Shown here: in pieces, positions 18,836-28,971 of the stretch | How positions within the stretch are numbered: the stretch's first letter is position 1 | Layout of the letters: the number at the start of each line of letters is the position of its first letter | Translations under genes and position numbers: made by a program | Source of the DNA: Symbiodinium natans | Lineage: Eukaryota; Sar; Dinophyceae; Suessiales; Symbiodiniaceae | Length of the DNA stretch: 53,436 nucleotides | Direction of reading: 5' to 3' | Assembly: GCA_905221605.1 (NCBI GenBank) | Contig: CAJNDS010000124.1 | Coordinates: forward strand, 167,501-220,936 | The notes under the pieces: generated by a model | Told to the model about the DNA's origin: nothing | What the model saw: the letters and a program-made list of their open reading frames with translations, nothing else | Database searches by the model: none

Positions 18836-18900
18836 CTCTTCGTTCACATAGAGATCCTTAAGCTTAGCCCTGAGGTTCAACAAATGTGCACATCCCAAAA
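18836..18900 (-). CDS. Probable exon, product unknown
   Basis: Acceptor ACCACAG, then VLGCAHLLNLRAKLKDLYVN EE (helical), GT donor (GAAGAG/GTCAAG). Confidence 0.65.
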
Positions 18901-19014
18901 CTGTGGTACCCCTACACCCTAAACCCCTAAACCCTTAACCCTAAACACTAGTGAAACCGCAAGCACTAGACTCCCTGACTGTCAACACCGAAGCCCAACC
19001 CCTAAACTTAAAAC

Positions 19015-19050
19015 CTTCAGAAAGCCGCGACATAGTTCCAAAAAGGCGTC
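19015..19050 (-). CDS. Probable exon, product unknown
   Basis: Reads DAFLELCRGFLK with donor CTGAAG/GTTTTAAG. Confidence 0.5.
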
Positions 19051-19311
19051 AACCCTAAACCCTGAACCCTAAACCCTAGACCCTAAACCCTAAACCCTTT
19101 GGAGTATGGCCTGAGGATCCTAAAGCCACAGGTAAGTCGTTCATGTGTAGGGTTCATGTGTAGGGTTTAGGGCTTAGGGCTTAGGGTTTGGGGTTTGGGG
19201 TTTGGGGTTTGGGGATTGGTGTGTGGGGTGTGGGGCTTAGGGATTGGGATGTAGCGCTTAGGGGTGTAGGGTTTGGTGTGCAGGGTTTTGGGTTTTGGGG
19301 TGTAGGGTTTA

Positions 19312-19413
19312 TGCCCTGATCTCCCGCAGATACACATACAGGGAGGCGAGGGTAACCCTCCCTCCGGCACCCGGCCGTGGTTGGGTCTGGACAGATTTGG
19401 GTTTCTTTGCGTG
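19312..19413 (-). CDS. Probable exon, product unknown
   Basis: Reads HAKKPKSVQTQPRPGAGGRV then TLASLYVYLREIRA, then a stop. Confidence 0.5.
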
Positions 19414-19507
19414 TCAAGATGTACTCTTGGTTTGTTGGGGTACAGTGTTTAAGTTAACCCCTAAACCCTAAACTCTAAATCCTAGCCCCTGTTTTTGGTT
19501 TGGGGTC

Positions 19508-19596
19508 CAGGGTTTTGGAGTGGGAATTCTGGTTTTCCGCAATCAGTATGGGCTTCGAGGCTTCGGAGCATAGTTTGTCGTGCACGGCTTGTGTTC
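19508..19596 (-). CDS. Probable exon, product unknown
   Basis: Acceptor GGCTAAG/G, then NTSRARQTMLRSLEAHTDCG, KPEFPLQNPGP. Confidence 0.55.
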
Positions 19597-19761
19597 CTTA
19601 GCCCCCGTGAACCCGAAACCCTAGATTCTACAAAGCAGATAGTCTTCACTTGGGGGTTTACGCACCAAGGGCCAAATAGTAGGATTCCTTTACTGTAAGG
19701 ACCCCAATTAGGTACCCCGAAACCCTAAACCCTAAACCCTAAACCCTAGACCCTAAAACCC

Positions 19762-19819
19762 CCCATTCTCGGAAGCCCCCTGACTTGGGGGAGAGAACTT
19801 CAGCGACTTGGTGCTTTGC
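19762..19819 (-). CDS. Probable exon, product unknown
   Basis: Acceptor CACATAG/G, then QSTKSLKFSPPSQGASENGG. Confidence 0.5.
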
Positions 19820-20003
19820 CTATGTGGGGTGGAAAGATATCTAGCTAAAAGGGTCCGTGTACCTAACCTAGGGGTTTAGGGTTTAGGGCTTAGGGTTTAG
19901 GGTTTAGGGTTTAGGGCTAGGGCTATACTTCGGGTCAGAGGGCTTATTCTTAAGGATAAAACGTTAGGGCTCAGGGTGTGGGGTCTAGGGTGCAACAAGA
20001 TTC

Positions 20004-20035
20004 CTTGCCGCATGACTTCGGGGCACAAGTCTAGA
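20004..20035 (-). CDS. Probable 32-nt exon
   Basis: Reads SLDLCPEVMRQ between acceptor GTAACAG and GA donor (GGCAAG/GAATC). Confidence 0.45.
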
Positions 20036-20122
20036 CTGTTACGGGACAACCCTAAACCCTAAAACCTGAACTCCTAAACCCTAAACCCTAAACCCTAGAC
20101 CCTAAACCCTAAACCCCCTTTA

Positions 20123-20218
20123 GTTGGGGTCCCACAAGCACCAGATCACCCAACCAGGGCGGCAGGCGCCTCCTAGGCAGATCTCAAAGAACCCCAGTCG
20201 GGGCTTTCCGGAACCCAG
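20123..20218 (-). CDS. Probable exon, product unknown
   Basis: Open for 32 codons: LGSGKPRLGFFEICLGGACR then PGWVIWCLWDPN, Cys/Trp-rich. Confidence 0.55.
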
Positions 20219-20328
20219 AGCCTCTCTGGACCCAAAACCCTAAACCCTAAAACCCTAAACCCTAAACCCTAAACCCTAATTACACCCTAAACCCTAAACC
20301 CTACACCCTAAACCCTAACACCCCCTCC

Positions 20329-20400
20329 TTGGCGATAATGGTCCCTATATTACCCTTCTCAGGGAAAATCGTTTCTATCTTCTAGGGGGGGTTCTTAAGA
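20329..20400. mobile_element. Family E copy cut by CCCTAAA repeats
   Basis: Right arm TCTAGGGGGGGTTCTTAAG is clear; the left end runs directly out of a CCCTAAA array. Confidence 0.5.
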
Positions 20401-20639
20401 AAATGAGGTGTGATTCTCTCGTTGCTTGGGCTTAGAGGTTAGGGTTTGGGATTTCATTGATGGTGAGGTCTGCAACTTAGTTCTTCGCTTGGGCTACGGG
20501 CTTAGGGCTTAAACCCTAAACCCTAGACCCTAAACCCTAAACCCCAAACCCTAAACCCTAAAGGCTTAGGGCGCTTAGGGCTTAGGGCGCATAGGGCTTA
20601 GGGCTTTTCTTGGGGCACAACCTCTACAGGTTCCTGCTT

Positions 20640-20788
20640 CAGGGTGTAGGGTTTAGGGTTTTGGTTTAGGGTTTAGGGTTTAGGGTTTAGGGTTTAGGGT
20701 TTAGGGTTTAGGGTTTAGGGTTTAGGGTTTAGGGTTTAGGGTTTAGGGTTTAGGGTTTAGGGTTTAGGGTTTAGGGTTTAGGGTTTCT
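20640..20788 (+). repeat. TTTAGGG array
   Basis: About 19 near-perfect units. Confidence 0.95.
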
Positions 20789-20856
20789 GCAATGAAGCTT
20801 CCTGCAACTGTGGTCCGCGGCTTGACAGGTTCCACGTCTTCGGATCCAAAGCTACT
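20786..20856 (-). CDS. Probable exon, product unknown
   Basis: Reads SSFGSEDVEPVKPRTTVAGS then FIAE. The next small block downstream (about 20608-20638) reads QEPVEVVPQE in the same style. Confidence 0.5.
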
Positions 20857-20984
20857 CAGGAGTTGATCTAGGGCCCCGGCTTATGGTTTAGGGTTTAGGG
20901 TTTAGGGTTTAATTAGGGTTTAGGGTTTAGGGTTTAGGGTTTAGGGTTGAGGGATTAGAGGGCCCCTTAAACCCTAAACCCTTG

Positions 20985-21120
20985 TCTTCGCAGCCCAAGC
21001 TTGCGCAGCGAACTCATAGGGACCATGTGCTAGATCAACTCCACACTTAAAGAATACAGAGATACAGATACAAGAGGCAGCACTGCTACGGTGGGCCTCG
21101 CATCCGAGCATCCCAACTGC
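20985..21120 (-). CDS. Probable exon, product unknown
   Basis: Open for over 40 codons: VGMLGCEAHRSSAASCICIS then VDLAHGPYEFAAQAWAAKT. Confidence 0.5.
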
Positions 21121-21353
21121 CTCTATTCAGCTCTGACCTGAACCCTCTGAAATCCGACTGCTTAAAATCCTAAACCCTAAACCCTAAACCCTAAACCCTA
21201 AACCCTAAACCCTAAACCCTTAACCCTAAACCCTAAAGCTGTCGTTTGGTTGAGGGCTTCAGGGGCCCTAAACCTTAAGCCCTAAACCGAAAGAACACCC
21301 CCACAAAAAGTAAAAAAAAAAAACATGTATATAAAAAAGGCAAAGAAAATACA

Positions 21354-21392
21354 TAAATAAATAAATAAATATATATATATATATATATATAC
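21354..21392 (+). repeat. AAAT and AT microsatellite
   Basis: AAAT repeats run into an AT repeat. Similar AT tracts are at 17648-17665, 22457-22472 and 40350-40365. Confidence 0.9.
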
Positions 21393-21737
21393 TTTGGGGT
21401 TTAGAGTTCAGGGTTTAGGTCTAGGTTTTGCACCAGGCCCCCTGAAGCCGAAGAGGGGTGTGTACTGCGGTTTCTATGGCCAGCTTGGGCCGGCAAAATC
21501 GCCACGGTTTAATTAGGGTTTAGGGTTTAGGGTTTAGGGTTTAGGGTTTAGGGTTTAGGGTTTAGGGTTTAGGGTTTACGGAAAGGACCACATATGGCAA
21601 CAAAAAGTGGGGTACCGTACCCCTAAACCCAACACCTTTCAGCCCAAACTCTAATCTACAGCCCTGCGAAGACGAGATGCTCGCCTTGGGGAGTGCTACG
21701 CGTGGGTTCCCTCCCTGAGTCCGGGTGCATAGGCCAG

Positions 21738-21985
21738 GGTAGGGTTTAGGGTTTAAGGTTTAGGGTTTAGGGTTTAGGGTTTAGGGTTTAGGGTTTAGGG
21801 TTTAGGGTTTAAGGTTTAGGGTTTAGGGTTTAGGGTTTAGGGTTTAGGGTTTAGGGTTTAGAGTTTAGGGTTTAGGGTTTAGGGTTCAGGGTTTTAGGGT
21901 TTAGGGTTTAGGGTTTAGGGTTTAGGGTTTAGGGTTTAGGGTTTAGGGTTTAGGGTTAGGGTTTAGGGCTTAGCGTTTAAGGTTT
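21738..21985 (+). repeat. Long TTTAGGG array
   Basis: About 250 bp, with few variant units; the longest array seen. Confidence 0.95.
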
Positions 21986-22021
21986 AGGGTAAACCTTAAA
22001 AACCTCAACCCAAGAGGGCTA

Positions 22022-22102
22022 AGAGTGAGTTTGCTGTTGGGATGATCGCAACTTCACCGCACGTTCTCCGGCAGCAAGTCTCCAAATCTCGCACGCTCCA
22101 AC
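22022..22102 (-). CDS. Probable exon, product unknown
   Basis: Acceptor GCCCACAG/G, then GACEIWRLAAGERAVKLRSS, QQQTHS and TAG. Confidence 0.6.
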
Positions 22103-22139
22103 CTGTGGGCTCCTACGAAAAATTAGGGTTTAGGGCTAG

Positions 22140-22255
22140 GGTTTAGGGTTTAGGGTTTAGGGGTTTAGGGGTTTAGGGGTTTAGGGGTTTAGGGGTTTAG
22201 GGGTTTAGGGGTTTAGGGGTTTAGGGGTTTAGGGGTTTAGGGGTTCAGGGTTTCA
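22140..22255 (+). repeat. TTTAGGGG octamer array
   Basis: Starts as heptamer, then about eleven perfect TTTAGGGG octamers. Confidence 0.95.
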
Positions 22256-22269
22256 TTACTTTGGGGGCT

Positions 22270-22402
22270 CTAAGAGAAGGATTCTTTCATTTGGGGCGCA
22301 TAACATGGGGCGGTCCCCGAATTGGGACTCCATGAAAGTCCATGTGCCCCCATAAATCGCGCCGGGTTTCGTTGAAAATCATATGACAATGCATGTCCAC
22401 GC
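22270..22402 (-). CDS. Probable exon, possibly C-terminal
   Basis: Frame RGHALSYDFQRNPARFMGAH then GLSWSPNSGTAPCYAPQMK, ending TAG at 22270. Start edge not fixed. Confidence 0.45.
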
Positions 22403-22572
22403 AAAAAACCAACTACTTGTAAAAGTATAAATAAAAATACACTTATGACCATCTATGTGTATATATATATATAGCTTAGGATAGCGTATATAGGGTTTCG
22501 GTGCGTGTCTGTTGGGTGTCCTCTTGGGATGGCTAGTAAACAAAGACCTACTCCGTATGTTCGCGCGTTGTT

Positions 22573-22727
22573 TTTAGGGTTTAGGGTTTAGGGTTTGTGG
22601 TTTAGGGTTAGGGTTTAGGGTTTAGGGTTTAGGGTTTAGGGTTTAGGGTTTAGGGTTTAGGGTTTAGGGTTTAGGGTTTAGGGTTTAGGGTTTAGGGTTT
22701 AGGGTTTAGGGTTTAGGGTTTAGGGCA
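22573..22727 (+). repeat. TTTAGGG array
   Basis: About 20 units. Confidence 0.95.
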
Positions 22728-22831
22728 TAGTGTTTCGGCTCAAGGTTCAGGATCTAGGGATCCTCTACTACTTCCCACCCCCCCTCCCCACCCCGCCGAC
22801 CCATCCCCAAGTTGAAGTGAGGCCCAAACCT

Positions 22832-23030
22832 TGAGGGTCCATATGCCTGAACAGGGAATGCTTGTGGCTGAAAGTACTTCCTAAACCCTAAACCCTAAAC
22901 CCTAAACCCTAAACCCTAAACCCTAAACCCTAAACCCTAAACCCTAAACCCTAATCCCCTCATGCCTAAGCCCTAAACCCACCCTTGATCCCCGAAATAT
23001 ACAACAATGAGGTACCTTGGACCCTTGAAA
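22832..23030. mobile_element. Family A element split by a telomere array
   Basis: Left arm GGGTCCATATGCCTGAACAG at 22835, right arm ATGAGGTACCTTGGACCCTT to 23026. CCCTAAA repeats (22880-22975) separate the arms. Confidence 0.65.
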
Positions 23031-23067
23031 TGGTCTGAGGTGGAGAGCCCCAGGCCTTGATGATGTT
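23016..23067 (-). CDS. Probable exon next to a split family A element
   Basis: Reads NIIKAWGSPPQTISRVQ. The donor CCAAG/GTACCTC lies at the edge of a family A arm. Confidence 0.55.
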
Positions 23068-23225
23068 ACGCAGGGGTTTAGGGTTTAGGGTTTAGGGTTT
23101 AGGGTTTAGGGTTTAGGGTTTAGGGTTTAGGGTTTAGGGTTTAAGGTTTAGGTGTTTAGGATGAGGGTTTAGGGTTTAGGGGTCGGGGGTTTGGGGTTTA
23201 GGGTTTGGGGTTCAGGGTTTAGAGG

Positions 23226-23285
23226 TCTTGAGACAGCCCAAGCGTCCGTTCGTTCAGGAGCGTCAGCCATAAACGCTTCAAAGAC
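23226..23285 (-). CDS. Probable exon, product unknown
   Basis: Acceptor GTCCCAG/G, then VFEAFMADAPERTDAWAVSR. Confidence 0.6.
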
Positions 23286-23411
23286 CTGGGACAGCGAAGG
23301 TAAGGTTGAGGGTTTAGGGTTTAGGGTTTACGGTTTAGGGTCTAGGGTCTAGGGTCTAGGGTTCAGGGTTCAGGGTTCAGGGTTCAGGGGTTAGGGGTAG
23401 CTGTTGCCTTT

Positions 23412-23516
23412 TCCGTCCATGTACCGAAAACGAAAGAGGGAATACTTTGCCCCTTATAAAGTACGTACTATACAAGGACTTCGGCGCCCAAGTACATCAT
23501 AACTAGGTAATGTGAC
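23412..23516. mobile_element. Hairpin element, family A, diverged
   Basis: GTCCATGTACCGAAAACG at the left; CGGCGCCCAAGTACATCAT then AACTAGGTAAT at the right. No telomere repeat inside. Confidence 0.55.
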
Positions 23517-23554
23517 AAGGGGGCATAATTAGACTTTTCTGAAAAATTAGGGGC

Positions 23555-23615
23555 TCTGCGATCTCGCGATATTCGCAACTAGACCCAGGAGTAACCTAGG
23601 AACAAAATCGGTGCC
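23555..23615 (-). CDS. Probable exon, product unknown
   Basis: Acceptor AAAAAG/G, then GTDFVPRLLLGLVANIARSQ; GC donor (CAGA/GCCCC). A family A element follows in the intron. Confidence 0.6.
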
Positions 23616-23638
23616 CTTTTTGGCTCTAAGGGGATTAA

Positions 23639-23785
23639 GACCCTAAACCCTAAACCCTAAACCCTAAACCCTAAACCCTAAACCCTAAACCCTAAACCCT
23701 AAACCCTAAACCCTAAACCCTAAACCCTAAACCCTAAACCCTAAACCCGAAACCCTAAACCCTAAACCCTAAACCCCAACCCTAA
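23639..23785 (-). repeat. CCCTAAA array
   Basis: About 20 units, nearly perfect. Confidence 0.95.
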
Positions 23786-23887
23786 AATGGAAATAAGGGT
23801 GAAACAAAAATGCCGTACTCCGGGGCCTAGGGAATGTTTTCGTCTGCCCGATGGCAAGCCGGCAGAGTTCTCCTACATGAGCCACCC
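23781..23887 (-). CDS. Probable exon, product unknown
   Basis: Acceptor ACATTAG/G, then VAHVGELCRLAIGQTKTFPR, PRSTAFLFHPYFHFR. Confidence 0.5.
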
Positions 23888-24155
23888 CTAATGTTAACCT
23901 CACATCTATAAATGGGGTGGCAACTGTAATATTCGCCGGGCCAGAGGGGCTCAGCCGAAGACTACTTTCCATTACGGGAGGTTTTTGGGCCGATGTGTGT
24001 AAACAAGTCTATATAGGGGGGTCCGGTGAAAATAATAATGGGGTGACAACAGTAATATTTGGCCGGCCAGGAATCAGAAATTTTACTTGCAGAGAAGACT
24101 TTTCAAGCTCCGAGGCTCTAGAGAAGCAGATCTCGTTTGAGATTGCTTGTCTTGT
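23888..24155. other. Non-telomeric intron segment with dispersed motif
   Basis: GGGGTGGCAACTGTAATATT (23914), GGGGTGACAACAGTAATATT (24039) and a third, looser copy near 24631 are related. No exon seen. Confidence 0.6.
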
Positions 24156-24452
24156 GAGATTGCTGCAGCTCCAGAGCTGCGAGAAACTGTTGCTTCAGGC
24201 CTGTTTCTTCAGAGAAGCAGGTGCCTCTTGAGATTGCTGCAGGTCCAAAGCTGCCAAAAACTGCTGCTTCAGGCCTGTTTCTTCAGAGAAGCAGGTGCCT
24301 CTTGAGATTGCTGCAGCTCCAGAGCTGCGAGAAACTGCTGCTTCAGGCCTCTTTCTTCAGAGAAGCAGGTGCCTCTTGAGATTGCTGCAGCTCCAGAGCT
24401 GCGAGAAACTGTTGCTTCAGGCCTCTTTCTTCAGAGGAGCAGGTCTTCCTCT
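24156..24452. repeat. 74-bp tandem repeat, four copies
   Basis: Units start at 24156, 24230, 24304 and 24378 (GAGATTGCTGCAGCTCCAGA). 74 is not a multiple of 3, so no frame persists. Few substitutions. Confidence 0.9.
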
Positions 24453-24465
24453 AAGGCTTCAGATA

Positions 24466-24862
24466 AGAGTCCCTGAAGCTGAAGACTTCAGCCTTCGGGT
24501 CTTGGAATTCAGGAAACCGCCAGAGGTCTGAAAGCAAGGTTTCTTTACTAAAATCCTTATCCGCCGGGGCTCGAAAACAAGTCCGGAAAGGGTACCCCTT
24601 ATGGGCCTCCAAAATGACAATAGTAAATGGGTGGCAATAATATTTTCGGCGAGGGGGGGGGAACCAAGGAAGCCTCAAGTTTAAATGGCTGCCTTTGAGT
24701 CTCAAGACAAGAACCCTTAAGCTCAAGACTTCAGGCTTCGGGTCCTGGTCCAAGTCTCAAGGCAAGAATCCCTGAAGCTTAAGACTTCAGCCTTCGGGTC
24801 CTGGAATTCAGGACACCGCCAGAGATCTCAAAGCCAGGTTTCCTTACTTAAAACCTTTAGAC
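24466..24862 (+). repeat. About 95-bp direct repeat, two full copies
   Basis: 24466-24560 and 24767-24862 share GACTTCAGCCTTCGGGTC and flanks; a third partial copy is at 24712-24745. To the right, 24863-24990 is unique with a G-rich stretch. Confidence 0.85.
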
Positions 24863-25062
24863 CCCCAGGCCGCAGACCCCAGACCCCAGAATCCTCATTA
24901 TTGACACCCTCTCTTTTTTTTGACCCGTCCAAACCCCGGGGACCAAAACAAGATTTGGGGGGGAGGGGGGGGGTTATTAAAGCGACGTTAACATTAAACC
25001 CTAAACCCTAAACCCTAAACCCTAAACCCTAAACCCTAAACCCTAAACCCTAAACCCTAAGC

Positions 25063-25139
25063 CCGAGACAGTGTTTGGGAGTACCACGCTAAAGTGCCTT
25101 GAAACCCTCCAACCGGCCTTTGCTTTCCCGACACTTCCC
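25063..25139 (-). CDS. Exon preceded by a family A element
   Basis: The acceptor CATGGACCCTTAG/G is the end of a family A element. Reads VSGKQRPVGGFQGTLAWYSQ then TLSR. Confidence 0.6.
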
Positions 25140-25140
25140 C

Positions 25141-25320
25141 TAAGGGTCCATGTACCTAAATAGGGATTAGGGTGTTAGGGTCTATGGGGAATTTCGGCAT
25201 TTACGTGCTTCGCATAGAGGGTCTTTGGGGTCCTAAACCCCAATCCCTAAACCCTAAACCCTACACCCTAAACCCTAAACCCCAAACCCTATATTCATGA
25301 GGCACATGGACCCTTAGGGT
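25141..25320. mobile_element. Family A element split by a telomere array
   Basis: Arms TAAGGGTCCATGTACCTAAA and ATGAGGCACATGGACCCTTA enclose CCCTAAA-type repeats at 25228-25292. The left edge is the splice acceptor of the exon at 25063-25139. Confidence 0.7.
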
Positions 25321-25543
25321 CTTCCCTTTCCTTCAAGGTGTCAGGGTCTGCAGGATGCCCAGAAGTACCGTGGGTTTAGGGTTTAAGGTTTAGGTTTAGG
25401 GTTTAGGGTTTAGGGTTTAAGGTTTAGGGTTTAGGCTTTAGGGTTTAGGGTCTGCTGCAGGGTTCTTAGAGGCCTACACCTTAAGACCGTGGAGCATTAT
25501 CTTATTCACTTTCCCCATTAGTGTTATTGACTATTGCGTTCAC

Positions 25544-25616
25544 GAGCTTGCTAAGTCAATCGCGAGCCCACTTAATCGCTTCCGTATGTCATTCTTGGCT
25601 CGCGAAGAAGGAAAAG
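25544..25616 (-). CDS. Probable exon, product unknown
   Basis: Reads FPSSRAKNDIRKRLSGLAID then LASS, with GT donor (AGCTC/GTGAACG). Confidence 0.6.
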
Positions 25617-25711
25617 TGGTTTAGGGTTTAGGGTTTAGGGTCTGGGGTTTAGGGCCTAGGGTTTAGGGGTTTAGGGTTTCGGGTTTAGGCCCAGTAATCA
25701 CATAGTATTAT

Positions 25712-25754
25712 GATGGGGGCACCCGTGTTGGAGTTGCTTGCTTTGCAGGGTGGC
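25712..25754 (-). CDS. Exon preceded by a family C element
   Basis: Acceptor TTGGTTCAAG/G closes a family C fragment (25755-25795). Reads ATLQSKQLQHGCP. Confidence 0.55.
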
Positions 25755-25984
25755 CTTGAACCAAAAAAAGGGCAAAAGGGTACCCGTGGGCTACCAAGGC
25801 AACACAGCCTGAACCCCAAAATCTAATTAAAACCTAAACCCTAAACCCTAAACCCGAAACCCTAAACCCTAAACCCTAAACCCTAAAACCCAAACCCTAG
25901 AACCCAAACGCAAAGAATGTTCGAAGGCCCAAAGCAGGGCTGAGACCGCGGCTTCGGCGAGTGCTCAGGCTCGTGCTGCCTGAT

Positions 25985-26108
25985 AGGTTTAGGGTTTAGG
26001 GTTCAGGGTTCAGGGTTTAGGGTTTAGGGTTTAGGGTTTAGGGTTTAGGGTTTGGGGTCTAGGGTTTAGGGTTTAGGGTTTAGGGTTTAGGGTTTAGGGT
26101 TTAGGGGT
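25985..26108 (+). repeat. TTTAGGG array
   Basis: About 17 units with a few TTCAGGG. Confidence 0.9.
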
Positions 26109-26326
26109 CTCTTGAAGTAGGGTTTCTGCTTTTTATAGGGCAGTTCTCATAAGGGTATCTAGGGGCTATATTATTAAGGTATCAGGGTAACAGAGAAAGA
26201 GGCCACCGGCCTTTGTAAGGTCTCTCTTATGAACTACGGTCCCGGTTGGGGTCCTTATCATAAAACCCTAAACCCTAAACCCTAAACCCTAAACCCTAAA
26301 CCCTAAACCCTAAACCCTAAGCCCCT

Positions 26327-26401
26327 CTTGTTCAGGGTACCCCCAAAATAGGACCCTAATTGATAAGACTGACCATCTATGCCCACACAGGCGTTGTAGA
26401 G
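26327..26401 (-). CDS. Probable exon, product unknown
   Basis: Acceptor CCCTAAG from the array, then LYNACVGIDGQSYQLGSYFG, GTLNKR. Confidence 0.6.
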
Positions 26402-26750
26402 CTTAGGGTTTAGGGCTTATAGAGTTTAGGGTTTATAGAGTTTAGGGTTTTGGGTTTTAGATACGTATCACACACAAGGCAACAGCAACCCTACCCCTAA
26501 ACCGCTACCCTAAAACCTACACCCGTAACCCCAAACCTAAAAACCCACACCCCTACATACCTCAACCCCAAGTTGCCAGGACTTCGTTGAGACCTGGCCC
26601 AAAACCTAAAACACCCCAAGCCCCAAGCCCCAAGCCCCAAACCCCAAACCCCAAACCCCAAACCCTAAACCCTAAACCCTAAACCCCAGAACATGAGCCC
26701 TAGAATCTAGACGCATGAACCCCAAAAAAACGCAAACTACGGGTGGGGTC

Positions 26751-26824
26751 CTCACACGCGCCTGGGTTGCGACTCGGATGGCTGCCAATGCTGTGGCAGC
26801 CCGTTGACGCTGCGCCTGGTCCAG
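26751..26824 (-). CDS. Probable exon, product unknown
   Basis: Reads LDQAQRQRAATALAAIRVAT then QARV, Ala/Arg-rich helix; GA donor (GTGAG/GACCC). Confidence 0.6.
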
Positions 26825-26954
26825 AGGGTTTAGGGTTTAGGGTTTAGGGTTTAGGGTCCAGAGTGCAATGCTAAAGGATTTTAGCATAAGTTAGCTCGGG
26901 CCCTTGAGCTTTATCTCCTCAGCCTGCCAGCGGCTCAGAAATGCAAGATTTCAC

Positions 26955-27055
26955 CCAGCCCGCCCGCCCGGGGCGATCATATCTTCGCCTTGGTATATCT
27001 TACCCTTGGGGAAAACAGAGTTCGCGGCAGCTTCACATCTGCATTCAAGTAGGGC
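26955..27055 (-). CDS. Probable exon, product unknown
   Basis: Reads ALLECRCEAAANSVFPKGKI then YQGEDMIAPGGRA; GT donor (GCTGG/GTGAAA). Confidence 0.6.
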
Positions 27056-27417
27056 CAACTTAGGGTTTTCGGGTTTAGGTGTTTATGGGTTTAGGGGTTT
27101 GAGGCTCTAAGGTATAGGGATTATGGGTTCAGGGGTTTATGGGTTTAGGGGTTCCTGGGTTTGAGGGTCTAAGGCCAAAACCCTAAACCCTTAACCCTAA
27201 ACCCTGCGCAGGGTTTCAGGGTGGTAAGGTTTGGGGTTTAGGGTTCAGGGGCTTGGTCCAAGGTTTCGGGGTTCAGGGGTTGTAGGGTTTAGGTTCTCCG
27301 GTAGCCTGAGGAACAATGGTGCCAATTCTGTTTAAGGGTTTTTCACGGAAGGGCAACAGCACTGCTGGGTGACAACCTCTACATCCTAAACCCTAAACCC
27401 CAAACAGCAGAGAAGAA

Positions 27418-27535
27418 ATAAACCCCAAACTCTACACCCTGAACCCTGAACCCTGAACCCTGAACCCTGAACCCTGAACCCTGAACCCTGAACCCTGAAC
27501 CCTAAACCCTAAACCCTAAACCCTAAACCCCAAAC
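27418..27535 (-). repeat. CCCTGAA then CCCTAAA array
   Basis: Ten pure CCCTGAA units, then CCCTAAA. Confidence 0.95.
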
Positions 27536-27635
27536 AACAGGGGATAACGGCACCAGGCGTGATGGTAAACTTCTCAGACTTAACGACCAAAACCTTGGTT
27601 TCTTCTCTTTGTCCGGTCAGGAGTAGCCCGAAGTC
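27535..27635 (-). CDS. Probable exon, product unknown
   Basis: Open for 34 codons: FGLLLTGQREETKVLVVKSE then KFTITPGAVIPCC. Confidence 0.6.
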
Positions 27636-27869
27636 AGTTTAGGGCTTTACACCCTAAATCCTAAATCCTAACCCTAAACCCTAAACCCTAAACCCTAGGG
27701 TTTAGAGTCTAGGATTTAGGGCTGAAAGTTTAGGGTTGAGGCCTTAAAACTCTAATGATAAGTCTGGTTTGGGGTTTTAGGGTTCAGTTTCTAGGACTAG
27801 GATGTAAGGGGCTCAAAGTTTAGGGTTTCTCAACCCGCACAACCCTCAACCCTAAGACCCACCACCCGA

Positions 27870-27975
27870 AGAGCCAATACCCCTCAATTCAGGAATATAC
27901 CTTAAATTATATTAAAGATCCCTCTATAAATTAAGGCATATTGCTTACTATTAAGGTGTGTTGGGCTCTTTGGGC
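27870..27975. mobile_element. Hairpin element, family F
   Basis: CCGAAGAGCCAATACCCCTC against AGAGCCCAACACACCTTAAT (other strand); AT-rich centre. One copy seen. AAGAGCC at both ends may be a target duplication. Confidence 0.55.
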
Positions 27976-27998
27976 AGATGCCAGAAACCCGTGAAGCC
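27969..27998 (-). CDS. Probable exon edge next to a family F hairpin
   Basis: Reads GFTGFWHLPK. The hairpin at 27870-27975 starts at its 3' edge. Confidence 0.4.
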
Positions 27999-28009
27999 CT
28001 AAACTGTAC

Positions 28010-28052
28010 TCCTAACCCTAAACCCTAAACCCTAAACCCTAAACCCTAAACC

Positions 28053-28119
<67 letters not shown>

Positions 28120-28125
28120 ACCCTA
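28010..28125 (-). repeat. CCCTAAA then CCCTCAA array
   Basis: CCCTAAA changes sharply to about ten CCCTCAA units. Confidence 0.95.
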
Positions 28126-28174
28126 AGACTCCCGCAGATGCCTGAGGGTCGCAGATTGCGTCCGCTCAGGCCGC

Positions 28175-28219
28175 AGGGAGCTCTTGAAGGTCAGATCGGG
28201 ATCGTTCTCCTACAGCTTC
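28175..28219 (-). CDS. Probable exon, product unknown
   Basis: Reads EAVGERSRSDLQELP; GC donor (CTCCCT/GCGGCC). Confidence 0.5.
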
Positions 28220-28443
28220 GGGTGTTAAGGGTTTAGGGTTAGGGTCTAGGGTTTAGCGTTTAGGGCTGGGGTTTTGGGTTTGGGGTTTGGGGTTCAGGGT
28301 TTAGGGTTTAGGGTTTAGGGTTTCGGGTTTACCGTTTAGGATACAGTTTAGGGCTTTGAGGGGTTTAGGGTTGGGGTTCAGTTCAGGGTTTGGGGGTTTA
28401 GGCTTAAGGGCGTCTATGTGCAGTTTGAGGTTGAGGGAGTAGG

Positions 28444-28542
28444 TTTAGGGTTTAGGGTTTAGGGTTTAGGGTTTAGGGTTTAGGGTTTAGGGTTTAGGGT
28501 TTAGGGTTTAGGGTTTAGGGTTTAGGGTTTAGGGTTTAGGGT
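28444..28542 (+). repeat. TTTAGGG array
   Basis: About 14 perfect units. Confidence 0.95.
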
Positions 28543-28555
28543 ATGGTAATTCTCA

Positions 28556-28666
28556 TTTCTCAAGTCTTGGGTGCATCCAGCTTGCTTTCTCAGACTCCAG
28601 TGCTTTCGTCAAAGCCACGACAAACTTGAGAGGTTTCTTGTTCAGCAGCTTGATGAGAAGTAAAGC
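28556..28666 (-). CDS. Probable exon, product unknown
   Basis: 37 codons: ALLLIKLLNKKPLKFVVALT then KALESEKASWMHPRLEK, then TGA. Lys-rich helix. A possible C-terminus. Confidence 0.6.
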
Positions 28667-28789
28667 CAAACCCTAAACCCTAAACCCTAAACCCTAAACC
28701 CTAAACCCTAAACCCTAAACCCTAAACTGATTCTCTGATTAGTAAGGATAAACAACTTGTGGTTGCAAAACTTAAGCTCCTAAACAAAG

Positions 28790-28850
28790 TACCGCGTATT
28801 CGGTCTGAGGGTCTCCGGCTCTGTTTCAGCATGACGGCTTAAACCTGACC
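28790..28850 (-). CDS. Probable exon, product unknown
   Basis: Reads SRHAETEPETLRPNTRYFV. Confidence 0.45.
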
Positions 28851-28914
28851 TGAATGTTTAGGGTTTAGGGTTTAGGTTTTAGGGTTTAGGGCTTGTAGGA
28901 CTTAGGGCTTAGGG

Positions 28915-28971
28915 TCTCCCAGCGCCACAAGCACACACCTTGCGGTAGAGAAAGATGTTGAGGAATTGATT
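28915..28971 (-). CDS. Probable exon, product unknown
   Basis: Reads NQFLNIFLYRKVCACGAGR. Confidence 0.5.
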
